Shown: positions 45,559 through 53,401 of the stretch, piece by piece
How the letters are laid out: every line of letters begins with the position of its first letter
How positions within the stretch are numbered: the stretch's first letter is position 1
Source of the DNA: Maridesulfovibrio sp.
GTDB lineage: Bacteria > Desulfobacterota > Desulfovibrionia > Desulfovibrionales > Desulfovibrionaceae
Assembly: GCF_963667685.1 (NCBI RefSeq)
Contig: NZ_OY763930.1
Span: 679,001 to 743,000 of the forward strand
DNA: 64,000 nt
Reading direction: 5' to 3'
The notes under the pieces: model-generated
What the model was told of the DNA's origin: nothing
Database searches by the model: none
What the model saw: only the letters and a program-made list of their open reading frames with translations
Position numbers and translations under genes: made by a program

Positions 45559-45707
45559 AACAAACTCCATGTCAGATTATACAAGCAAGGCATCCGCCAG
45601 GTTACTTTACTTTCTGAAAACATAAGTACAGGCGAAAAGGTAAGCTTGTAAACCGTTTTGCCGCTCCCATGCAGCCATCAGGCTTTTTTCAGCATAATAA
45701 AAAGGTT

Positions 45708-47594
45708 ATGGAACTGTATAACCTTTTATGCGATATAACGTGCATGACCGGAAACAAGACACGAAACTTACAGATCAGCGCTGCAATCCTGGCCGGAGGC
45801 GAAGGGCGCCGCATGGGCAGGACCGATAAATCCTGTCTGGAGATTTCCGGTGAAAAACTGATCAGCAGAATTATCCGCTCACTTGAAGGAATTTTCGCGG
45901 AAACATTTGTAATCACCCGTACACCGGAAAACCACCCTGAGCTTAATGTCAGACTGGTGGGAGATATTTTTGCGGCGCGCAGTTCCCTGACCGGAATTCA
46001 CTCTGCGCTGCACCATTCGCGGACAGAGCATGTCTTCGTCACTGCCTGCGATTCTCCTTTCCTGAACCGGGAGCTAATCGCAGAGCTGCTCAGCCGGGTT
46101 GAAGCTGACGATGACGTTATCATCCCTATGCACTGCGACGGATTCTATGAACCTCTCTGTGCGGTCTATTCAAAACGCTGCCTGCCTTTCATTGAACAAA
46201 ACCTGCAGGATAATATTTTTCAGATCATCCGCTTTTTTCCGGAGGTGAGGGTTCGCGCGGTTGAAACAGAGGTCCTGAAACTAAAAGACAAAGCACTGGA
46301 GACCTTCGTTAACATAAATACTCCGGACCAGCTGGTCAGGGTGCAGGAAACCGTGGACGGTACAAAAACAGACACTGACGACTTCCCGCTATCAATTCCA
46401 CGCAGTGCTGCGCTAAAGCTTATCCGCAAATCCCTGCGTCCGGTCCAAAGTTCTTATACGGAGGTAAGTGATTGCGCCGGGCAAGTGGCCACCGACACCG
46501 TCTGCTCAAAAATTTCACTGCCGGAACACGACCGCTCAGCCATGGACGGTTTCGCAATACAAAGCAGGCTGACTGAGAATGCTTCGAATGAGAATCCGGT
46601 TATTCTGGCTTTTTCAGGCGAGGTCCGCCCCTCATGCCCTGTTTCAGAGAAAAACAGGTCAGGAGAGGCCGTACGCGTTTTAACCGGGGGAATAATTCCA
46701 CAGGGAACTGACGCTGTTATCCCTTTTGAAAAAGTTACCGCCGATAAATGCTCTATCAGTATCAGCAGACCGGTGCGGGAAGGAGATTTTATACGCAGGG
46801 CAGGGTCCGATATCCTGAAAGGGGAAACCATCGTCAAGAAAGGGTCTGTGATCTCTCCATGTGACGCCGCCCTGCTCGCCTATGCCGGGATACGAACCGT
46901 TCCCGTCAGCCCGCTACCATCCGTGGCGGTGCTGGCTGTTGGCAACGAACTCTGCGATCCGGCAAAGGAAACAGAATCCGGCCTGATCCCGGCGGATAAC
47001 CTCATTCTTATGAAATCACTCTGCGCCCGCTACGGAGTCAAAGATATCCGCATAGCTCCCTGCGCCAACTCGCCGGAATCGATTTCTGAAGCAGTACAGG
47101 CCAATAACGATTGCGGGCTCATTGTCACAACCGGGGGAACAGGGCCAGGCAATCGGGACTTTGTATTCAATTCCGTGCGGCAGGCTGGTGGTAGTCCCAT
47201 TTTCAAAGGTCTGGCCATGCATCCGGCAAAATCAATTTTCGCCTGCAAACTGGGAAATTCCGTAGTCATCGGCTTACCGGGACCGCCGAATGCCGTGAAC
47301 CTCGCATTTCACACTATCATTAATCCGGTACTTTCCATGTTACAGGCAAAATCGGAAATTTCCAGTACCGTATCTGCAATTCTTACCGAAGAACTTAAAG
47401 GCGGACGGGAGCGTGAAAAGTTACGCCCCTGCCTGATCAGCGAAAGAGAAGGAAAAATCCTCGCCGACCCGCTGCTGGATAGAACTCTTTCGCCACGCAG
47501 GGTAATGAGCTTAAGCAACGGAATTATCATCCTTCCGGCCGACTGCGGCCTTGTACCTAAAGACGCAATCGTTCAGGTTCTAAGGATCAGCTGA
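45708..47594 (+). CDS. MobA-MoeA fusion: molybdenum cofactor guanylyltransferase and molybdopterin molybdotransferase
   Basis: About 628 residues. The N-terminal ~190 are MobA-like: AAILAGGEGRRMGRTDKSCL (GTP loop), TACDSPFL and MHCDGFYEPLCAVYS. After a short linker, the remaining ~400 follow MoeA: LPEHDRSAMDGFA, RVLTGGIIPQGTDAVIPFE, VGNELCDPAKE, LIVTTGGTGPGNRDF and VIGLPGPPNAVNLAF. The two enzymes act at successive steps of cofactor maturation (molybdate insertion, then GMP addition), so fusion makes sense for channeling. Start is uncertain: ATG at 45669, 45708 (AAGG upstream) or 45744 are all possible. Confidence 0.92.
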   Translation: MELYNLLCDITCMTGNKTRNLQISAAILAGGEGRRMGRTDKSCLEISGEKLISRIIRSLEGIFAETFVITRTPENHPELNVRLVGDIFAARSSLTGIHSALHHSRTEHVFVTACDSPFLNRELIAELLSRVEADDDVIIPMHCDGFYEPLCAVYSKRCLPFIEQNLQDNIFQIIRFFPEVRVRAVETEVLKLKDKALETFVNINTPDQLVRVQETVDGTKTDTDDFPLSIPRSAALKLIRKSLRPVQSSYTEVSDCAGQVATDTVCSKISLPEHDRSAMDGFAIQSRLTENASNENPVILAFSGEVRPSCPVSEKNRSGEAVRVLTGGIIPQGTDAVIPFEKVTADKCSISISRPVREGDFIRRAGSDILKGETIVKKGSVISPCDAALLAYAGIRTVPVSPLPSVAVLAVGNELCDPAKETESGLIPADNLILMKSLCARYGVKDIRIAPCANSPESISEAVQANNDCGLIVTTGGTGPGNRDFVFNSVRQAGGSPIFKGLAMHPAKSIFACKLGNSVVIGLPGPPNAVNLAFHTIINPVLSMLQAKSEISSTVSAILTEELKGGREREKLRPCLISEREGKILADPLLDRTLSPRRVMSLSNGIIILPADCGLVPKDAIVQVLRIS

Positions 47595-47739
47595 GTATTT
47601 CAGATAAAAAAATCTCGTAAATTAGGTTCTGAAAGACTATTCGTTAAACAGGGAATACGGCTGTTACAAAAACTTAACCCAACCGGGATAAAATTAAGTT
47701 TTCCAAAACAGCCATCATGTGTACTTTGTAATTATGCGA

Positions 47740-47835
47740 ATGAAAAACTACAGGGGTATCTCCTGCATAATTACCAGAACATCACGGATGTATTTTTCAT
47801 AGCCAAGGCGACCTGACTTACGGGTCGCCTTTTCT
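47740..47835 (+). promoter_or_regulatory. Structured leader with terminator upstream of phoH
   Basis: An outer stem (atgaaaaa 47740-47747 / tttttcat 47793-47800) encloses two hairpins: cagg...cctg at 47751-47765 and acatc-acg-gatgt at 47779-47791. This makes a three-way junction, directly followed by a strong stem (aaggcgacc / ggtcgcctt, 47804-47830) with a T-rich tail, 35 bases before the phoH ATG. The last stem may just end the MobA-MoeA transcript. No known riboswitch is recognised. Confidence 0.5.
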
Positions 47836-47868
47836 CTTTTGTACAACCGCAAAAAGAGTTGAGGAATT

Positions 47869-49059
47869 ATGGGACAGAAAAATTTTGTTTTGGACACCAA
47901 CGTACTCATTGAAAACCCGAAGTGTATCACAGCCCTTCGAAACGGGATTGAGAACAAGGTTCACATTCCCTACACAGTGCTGACTGAGCTCGACAAACTA
48001 AAACGTGATTCACGCATCGGCCACATTGTCGCCCAGGCTGTCCACTCAATCCTCCAGGACGACAAACTGACTTTCCTTTCACCGGAATTTGCAGAGAAAC
48101 TTGGAGAACTAAGCCCGGATGACCGTATTCTCAAAGAAGCCCTCAACGCAACAATCGAAGACCCCATACTGGTTACCAACGACCGTATCCTGCAAATCAA
48201 AGCCGGCATCTACAATCTCAAGTGCGAAGGATATAAAGACTCCGATCCTTTCCGTTCCGATTCGCAGCTGTACACCGGATTCGTGGAAGAAAACCATGCA
48301 CCCTACCTGAACAGCTTCCGCTGGGAAAATGGAACTCCTGTGTTTTACGGCGACAAGGGTAGCAAGCCCATTTCCTACACCCACGAAGTATGGGGAGTTA
48401 AACCTCGCAACATCTACCAGAACCTCGCCTTAGAGCTGATGCTTAATCAGGATATAAATCTCGTCTCCATCCAGTCCGAGGCCGGATACGGCAAAACATT
48501 TCTTGCTCTGGCCTCAGCCCTGTATCTGGCTCTTGAAAAAAAAGACAATCCCTTCGAGAAAGTATATCTGGTTAAACCCATCTGGGAAATCGGAGCCAAA
48601 ATGGGTTACCTGCCCGGAACAGTGGAAGAAAAAATGCAGCCCTATGTGCGTTATGTCCGCGACCTGACCGTAAAACTTCATGAACAGCGCCCGGCCAACC
48701 GCATATTCATGGATACAGATTCAGACAAATTCCGCTTCAATCACAAGAAATTCGAAATTCTGCCCATAGCCTATATCAGAGGCATGAACCTAGAGAATTG
48801 TGTGGTCATTATTGATGAAATGCAGAACATGTCCCGCTCTGAGGTGCGCTCACTGCTAACGCGTATGGGTGAAGGGGTAAAATGCATCTGCCTTGGTGAC
48901 ACCCGGCAGGTGGATAATCCGTATCTAAATGAAAGCAACAACGGCCTGAACTGGGTTGTAAAGAAGCTGCGTAACAACAAAGAATATGCACATATGGTGC
49001 TTAAGGGAGAGCGCTCCAGAGGACCGATCACGGATATTGTTTTGAAGACAGGTTTATAA
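47869..49059 (+). CDS. PIN domain-PhoH family ATPase
   Basis: A 396-residue protein joining an N-terminal PIN nuclease-like domain (KNFVLDTNVLIENPKC, then PYTVLTELDKLKRDS and ILVTNDRIL, ~1-130) to a C-terminal PhoH P-loop domain (~175-390). The PhoH part has Walker A SEAGYGKTFLALASAL, YLPGTVEEKMQPY and VVIIDEMQNMSRSEV. The acidic residues of the PIN active site (D at ~9, E and D near 45 and 105) are present, so RNase activity coupled to an NTPase is likely. GAGGAA precedes the ATG. This architecture (PhoH2-like reversed order with PIN first) is common in bacteria. Confidence 0.93.
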   Translation: MGQKNFVLDTNVLIENPKCITALRNGIENKVHIPYTVLTELDKLKRDSRIGHIVAQAVHSILQDDKLTFLSPEFAEKLGELSPDDRILKEALNATIEDPILVTNDRILQIKAGIYNLKCEGYKDSDPFRSDSQLYTGFVEENHAPYLNSFRWENGTPVFYGDKGSKPISYTHEVWGVKPRNIYQNLALELMLNQDINLVSIQSEAGYGKTFLALASALYLALEKKDNPFEKVYLVKPIWEIGAKMGYLPGTVEEKMQPYVRYVRDLTVKLHEQRPANRIFMDTDSDKFRFNHKKFEILPIAYIRGMNLENCVVIIDEMQNMSRSEVRSLLTRMGEGVKCICLGDTRQVDNPYLNESNNGLNWVVKKLRNNKEYAHMVLKGERSRGPITDIVLKTGL

Positions 49060-49063
49060 AAGT

Positions 49064-49098
49064 AAAACGCCCGGTTGTCTGCACAACCGGGCGTTTTA
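49064..49098. terminator. Bidirectional terminator between phoH and the DnaA-like gene
   Basis: aaaacgcccggttgt / acaaccgggcgtttt forms a ~15-bp stem with a 3-base loop, directly after phoH, and T residues follow on both sides. Confidence 0.92.
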
Positions 49099-49114
49099 CT
49101 TTTATTAAAATTTA

Positions 49115-49801
49115 TTACTTCTGAAAAATTCTCAATAACAAATCATCCAGATCTTCACCATTATCAATGGCTTCGGAGATTTCTCTTTCCAGTATTCTGG
49201 CTCCGTTACGTATTTCGGAGACAGTACAGTCCATGTTCAGGGCCACTTCTTCGGCAGGTATGCCGTAGCGGAAGCAAAGATAATAAAGAGCACGTCTAGC
49301 CAAAACGGCGTGCTCATTCTCCTGCATCATCAGTTCCCTGAAACTGACCCCGAAAGCTTCAAGCACAGCATCGAGAATGGAGTCGAAAGTCTGTTCTTCA
49401 AGTTGCGGCATCACCTGCTCTGATTCGACATTATTTTTGTCGAAATCAACCGGAGCTGCACTACGCACAATTCCGGTCAGCCTGTTAATGCTGGTTAAAA
49501 TTTCATCAACGGCATAGTAGGCGGAAACATCGGAAATAAACTCACGAGGTTTGTCCTCTTTGCCGCTTTCCAGATCAATGGTAACCCCGACCTTAGCCTC
49601 AAGCACTTCCTGAGCCGCATCCTTAATGCGGTCTAGCAGATGCTCCTGAACCCAGTTCATAACAAACTCATTGGGCGCAGTCAGCTGCACAACACCATCT
49701 TCATATCGTGCTGATAAAGGTTCCACCCAAACCCTGACCAGTACCGGATTAATGCGTACAAGAAGTTTCTTCTTTATGGAGTTCCATACATTGGAATTCA
49801 T
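49115..49801 (-). CDS. DnaA-like protein lacking the AAA+ domain (domain I plus domain IV-like)
   Basis: A 228-residue protein. Residues 1-80 align by eye with DnaA domain I: VWNSIKKKLLVRINPVLVRVWVEPL and LTAPNEFVMNWVQEHLLDRI, as in the full DnaA encoded upstream. Residues ~80-145 are a linker with no P-loop. The C-terminal ~70 residues (FGVSFRELM...ARRALYYLCFRYGIPAEEVALNMDCTVSEIRNGARILER) resemble a helix-turn-helix like DnaA domain IV, although the DnaA signature itself is not conserved. It has lost ATP binding. The gene follows dnaA on the same strand with 234 bases between, so a role as a modulator of DnaA is plausible but inferred. Confidence 0.65.
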   Translation of the reverse strand: MNSNVWNSIKKKLLVRINPVLVRVWVEPLSARYEDGVVQLTAPNEFVMNWVQEHLLDRIKDAAQEVLEAKVGVTIDLESGKEDKPREFISDVSAYYAVDEILTSINRLTGIVRSAAPVDFDKNNVESEQVMPQLEEQTFDSILDAVLEAFGVSFRELMMQENEHAVLARRALYYLCFRYGIPAEEVALNMDCTVSEIRNGARILEREISEAIDNGEDLDDLLLRIFQK

Positions 49802-49878
49802 TTCCTACCTCTAGAATTACCCTCAAAACAAAGGGCCGTCTAAAACATTCACAAACCGGAATTATGAGTATCCCCAAA

Positions 49879-49922
49879 CCCGAAAAAGAGCAAACAGCAT
49901 AAAGCTGTCACTCTTTCTCGGG
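49879..49922 (-). other. Long hairpin between dnaA and the DnaA-like gene
   Basis: cccgaaaaagag (49879-49890) pairs with ctctttctcggg (49911-49922) with one mismatch, and acagc/gctgt lies within. It follows dnaA by about 115 bases and may be its terminator or an mRNA punctuation signal. Confidence 0.55.
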
Positions 49923-50035
49923 GAAAAACGCTGACCATCAAACACCACTGAACTTCTACCCGCCACAACAGCAGGCAACATGCATCATGTCGAAATATCA
50001 GTGGCAGAAATGATGGAACCTAACAGACTGCCGGA

Positions 50036-51394
50036 CTATGGAGTAAGGCGGTCTATCGTATCCTGCAGCTGTCTACCAAGAGGAGTCTGCAGGGAAATTT
50101 CGCGTTCAATATTGGTGATACCTTTAATTACGGTGGAATGTCTGCGGCCCAGTCGGGTACCGATATCTTTCAGAGAAAGTTCGGTGTGTTTACGGGCGAG
50201 GAAGAAAGCGGTGTTTCTGGCCAGTACAACCTGGCGTTTACGGCTTTTCGAACGCAGTTGATCGGGAGTGAGTTCATAGGAACGACAGATATGATCCACA
50301 ATGGAATCATAGCTGGGCGCGGCCTTGGCAATGGAGTAGTTCTCCAGTACCTGCCATGCGAGTTCCTGCGAAACATCACGGTTTAAAAGTCTTGCCTTAA
50401 GCACGAGGTTCTGCAGGCAGCTTTCCAGTTGTCTTACATCAGTGGTAATACGGTCTGCCAGAAGCTCGGAAATGGATTCCGGCACCCGGGTACCCAAACG
50501 TATGGCCTTACTTTCAACGATTCGTTTTCTGGTTTCGAAGTCCGGAGTGGAAATGAGTGCCAGCAGCCCCGAACTGAAACGGGATACCAGCTGCTGATCA
50601 ATCTTTTCCAGATCACGGGGCAAAAACGAACTGGTCATAACAACTTTAGAGCCACGCAATTGCAGGCTCTTCAGTGTTTCCAGAATTTCATCCTGCATCT
50701 TCTGCTTACCCTGAAAGAAATGGATATCTTCCAGAAGCAGGCAGTCTACATTGTCCCTGAATTCAGACTTGAAACGGGAGATTTCGCCCGCTTTCAAAGC
50801 CAGAACCATTCTGTTCGCAAACTCTTCTGCTGTAAGGCAGGCAATGGAAATATGCTTCTTGTTACTGGAAGCACATAAATTCTTGCCGATAGAATGCAGC
50901 AGATGGGTTTTTCCAAGCCCGGGCGCAGAACTCAGGAAGAGCTGGTCACCTGGCAGGGAGTTGTCGCAGAGACTTCTGGATGCAGCACAGGCAAGTCTGT
51001 TGGACTCGCCGATTATGAAATCATCAAAAGAAAAACGCCAGCGGGGAATACGAGTATTAACCACGGCAGAAGACATCATGGGCAAGCCCAAGCTTGTCTG
51101 AACCGGTCGTGCTACAGCAGGCGCGGCCGTAGCCTTGAAAGCGGGCCGTTCCACGGATTTCCTGACCCCAATCTCCACCTTGGGGCTGGTACCGAGAACC
51201 TGCTCGCCTGCTTCTTTAATGTTGTCCATGAGGCGGTCCCTAACCCAGGCAGCCACGAAATCATTGGGAGCAAACAATTTGATTGTACTGTTGCTCACTT
51301 CTGCTTTCAGAGGCTTGATCCATACTTTGTACAGACCGGGGTTCAAACCCTTCTCAAGAACTTTTAAAATTTTATTCCAGCTGTCTCTCATCAT
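50036..51394 (-). CDS. dnaA: Chromosomal replication initiator protein DnaA
   Basis: A 452-residue DnaA. Domain I (1-80: WNKILKVLEKGLNPGLYKVWIKPL), variable linker (80-120), AAA+ domain with Walker A SSAPGLGKTHLLHSIG (~150) and Walker B CLLLEDIHFFQGK, sensor I MTSSFLPRDLE, arginine-finger region RFSSGLLALI, and domain IV (~350-452) with LARNTAFFLARKHTELSLKDIG and GRRHSTVIKGITNIE. Differences from the usual protein: LLEDIHFF instead of LLIDDIQFL, and GRRHSTV where GGRDHTTV is typical, with Arg replacing the DNA-contacting Asp. It may be the only initiator or a second paralogue, as reported for some Desulfovibrio; no dnaN or gyrB lies here. Confidence 0.9.
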   Translation of the reverse strand: MMRDSWNKILKVLEKGLNPGLYKVWIKPLKAEVSNSTIKLFAPNDFVAAWVRDRLMDNIKEAGEQVLGTSPKVEIGVRKSVERPAFKATAAPAVARPVQTSLGLPMMSSAVVNTRIPRWRFSFDDFIIGESNRLACAASRSLCDNSLPGDQLFLSSAPGLGKTHLLHSIGKNLCASSNKKHISIACLTAEEFANRMVLALKAGEISRFKSEFRDNVDCLLLEDIHFFQGKQKMQDEILETLKSLQLRGSKVVMTSSFLPRDLEKIDQQLVSRFSSGLLALISTPDFETRKRIVESKAIRLGTRVPESISELLADRITTDVRQLESCLQNLVLKARLLNRDVSQELAWQVLENYSIAKAAPSYDSIVDHICRSYELTPDQLRSKSRKRQVVLARNTAFFLARKHTELSLKDIGTRLGRRHSTVIKGITNIEREISLQTPLGRQLQDTIDRLTP

Positions 51395-51592
51395 GGGTGG
51401 ATACCTACTGCATATTGAACGATACTATCAACTCGCGATACGGGTATGGACACCCGATGTTTTCCAATTTGTTTTCTACAGCTTAAGTATCTAATATTAA
51501 TATATTTTCTTATTAAGCTTGCAAACATGGCTCATCCTCTCTGACCCTGTCGAGTACCGTAGAATCAGGCTTAATCCATTTCATAATATTTT

Positions 51593-51623
51593 TTATCAAC
51601 ATATGTTGAAAACTTTTTCCACA
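51593..51623. promoter_or_regulatory. Cluster of three DnaA-box-like 9-mers
   Basis: TTATCAACA (51593-51601), TTTTCAACA on the minus strand (51604-51612) and TTTTCCACA (51615-51623) each differ from TTATNCACA at one or two positions. They lie ~200 bases upstream of dnaA, around the palindrome TCAACATATGTTGA. They may serve dnaA autoregulation or replication. Confidence 0.5.
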
Positions 51624-52261
51624 ACTATGATTTACGAAAACTCTAAATTACACAAAATTACGTCATTTCTCTCATTGTTTCACTTATTCTTACTCATTAT
51701 TTCTTTTAGTAACTTATTTGATATTTACCCTTTAATAGCAAACAAGTCTTTGTTTTATTTATGTTTTTTAGAAATAACGCCATATATATATTTTTTTTAT
51801 AGTTTTCTTTTTTGAAACACAATTGCCATAAACCCTGTAAAACAAAGGGCTGAGCAGGGCCATACTTTAGAACAAAACATAAACGTATGAAACTATTAAC
51901 TTTTAATTTTATTGACAGACCTAAGTCCTTACAAACAAAGGGTTCGTAGCCAACGGAATTACAAACAGGGCCGTCATGATAAATGCAAAGATTGATCGAA
52001 TAATCAACCAAAGAGTCTTTAGGACGGCTGAACAGCTAAAATTACTGACAATATAACTACCTATCAAATAAGAACCGGTCTTTATGTGAAATGTTGAACG
52101 CTCGACAACAACTCTTAATACAGCACTCACTCACATTACAGAACTATTACAAAGTACCTATCAGCACTAATATGGACTAACCCAGTGACAAATCAACCTG
52201 AACTGACCTTATTTCCGATTTCAGCCAATTTCAGACGGTTTTTGGTAAATTTAGGACAAAG

Positions 52262-52298
52262 AAAAAAGCCCGTCCTTAAAAAGGACGGGCTTTTTCTT
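52262..52298. terminator. Terminator of thyX
   Basis: aaaaaagcccgtcctt / aaggacgggctttttt forms a ~14-bp stem with a short A-rich loop. It is flanked by A and T runs and works in both directions. Confidence 0.92.
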
Positions 52299-52380
52299 TG
52301 TTTCATGAAGTAAGCTATATAAAAATGCTCATTCGAAGCGCTGAGCACATGCTACATTATAATATAATAGATTTGACCAC

Positions 52381-53121
52381 TCACTTGGCAGTCAACTGTT
52401 TAAGTGTAGGATAACGACCGCAGGCAAAACGTTCAGCTTCCGGGCAATAACCGAGCTGTTCACAGCTGGCACCCGCATAACGGAAAATGGCCGGGAAATT
52501 ATCCTTACAGATTTTAAGCATCTCATCGGCCATCTTGCGGACTTCCCACTGCGCGCGCTGGCAGCAGCGCAGGTTGAAGAAATGTATCAGGGAGCGACAG
52601 TTCATGGTTATCACGATTTTAGTTTCAGCGGCCTGCGGAAGGACGAAACGGGCATCTTCGTTGGCCTTGTCTTCACGACCGGCATTCACAAGTATTTCGC
52701 GAAGATCTTTGTAAGCACTGCCTACTTCTTCCATGAATCTCTCAAAACGTTCCCTGGCTTCCGGAATCTTGGCGATTGCAGGGGGAAGAATGTAATCCAT
52801 ATCACTTTCAGTCACATAGCGCTGGCTCTGCTGGGAGTATGAAGCTAGACGGTGGCGCACTACCTGATGTGAGCAAGCCCGGGAAATGCCTTCGACGGCA
52901 AAAGTAAAGCTGACGTGCTCAATGGGGCTTGTATGGCCGGACTCAAGAATTTTGGATACAAATTCGGCCTGCTTCTCTTTATCTACTTCCCCGTTAATAA
53001 GTCGGGGCCACATGTCAGCCACAAATCCGGCGTGGTAACACTGGCGGAAAGCGGCATAAAGCAGCTCAAGGCTGTTGGGGGTCATGGACAGAAGTTCCAC
53101 TCGTAAATCTTTCTCAGGCAT
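52381..53121 (-). CDS. thyX: FAD-dependent thymidylate synthase
   Basis: A 246-residue flavin-dependent enzyme making dTMP from dUMP with methylenetetrahydrofolate and reduced flavin. The ThyX motif RHRLASYSQQSQRY (R-H-R-x7-S) is near residue 90, and FTFAVEGISRACSHQVVRHR precedes it. Further blocks are RFVLPQAAETKIVITMNCRSLIHFF and a C-terminal GYCPEAERFACGRYP with cysteines. No ThyA gene is present in the window. It lies convergent with the AT-rich dnaA upstream region and divergent from typA. Confidence 0.97.
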   Translation of the reverse strand: MPEKDLRVELLSMTPNSLELLYAAFRQCYHAGFVADMWPRLINGEVDKEKQAEFVSKILESGHTSPIEHVSFTFAVEGISRACSHQVVRHRLASYSQQSQRYVTESDMDYILPPAIAKIPEARERFERFMEEVGSAYKDLREILVNAGREDKANEDARFVLPQAAETKIVITMNCRSLIHFFNLRCCQRAQWEVRKMADEMLKICKDNFPAIFRYAGASCEQLGYCPEAERFACGRYPTLKQLTAK

Positions 53122-53401
53122 ATGCGCTCCTTGAATTTATGACTACATAAAGTAATTAATACCGGGGCGCAACTTGATATAGGCAGAGAGCCTGAAAAGC
53201 AAGCCCGCATGGTATACCGATTAAAATTCGCCTGAATGTCACTTGAAATCACATTTTTTCCCTTGCCAGCCGTCCTAATATACCCTAACTAACGTCTTCC
53301 TTATCTCTACTTTAACCAGCCGCTGAGAATTTGTCCCAAATTTATACTGTACCCCCGTGCAGGGGATTTTTTTTGGCAAATATCCGGCGCCGGAGGAATC
53401 C

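Larger units (their letters stand above)
51395..52380. other. Long AT-rich intergenic region upstream of dnaA (possible origin or dnaA control region)
   Basis: About 990 bases between divergent-facing dnaA and convergent thyX, very AT-rich, with A/T runs at 51700-51820. It contains a cluster of DnaA-box-like 9-mers (51593-51623), a 14-bp palindrome within it, and the word aaaacaaaggg repeated at 51838 and 51928 (and at 49826). A terminator closes it at 52262. Open frames of up to 101 codons occur but lack recognisable content. Confidence 0.45.

Noticed and set aside
51706-52011. 101-codon minus-strand frame in the dnaA upstream region
   Set aside because: AT-rich, biased composition (Lys, Asn, Leu, Phe) and no Shine-Dalgarno or motif.
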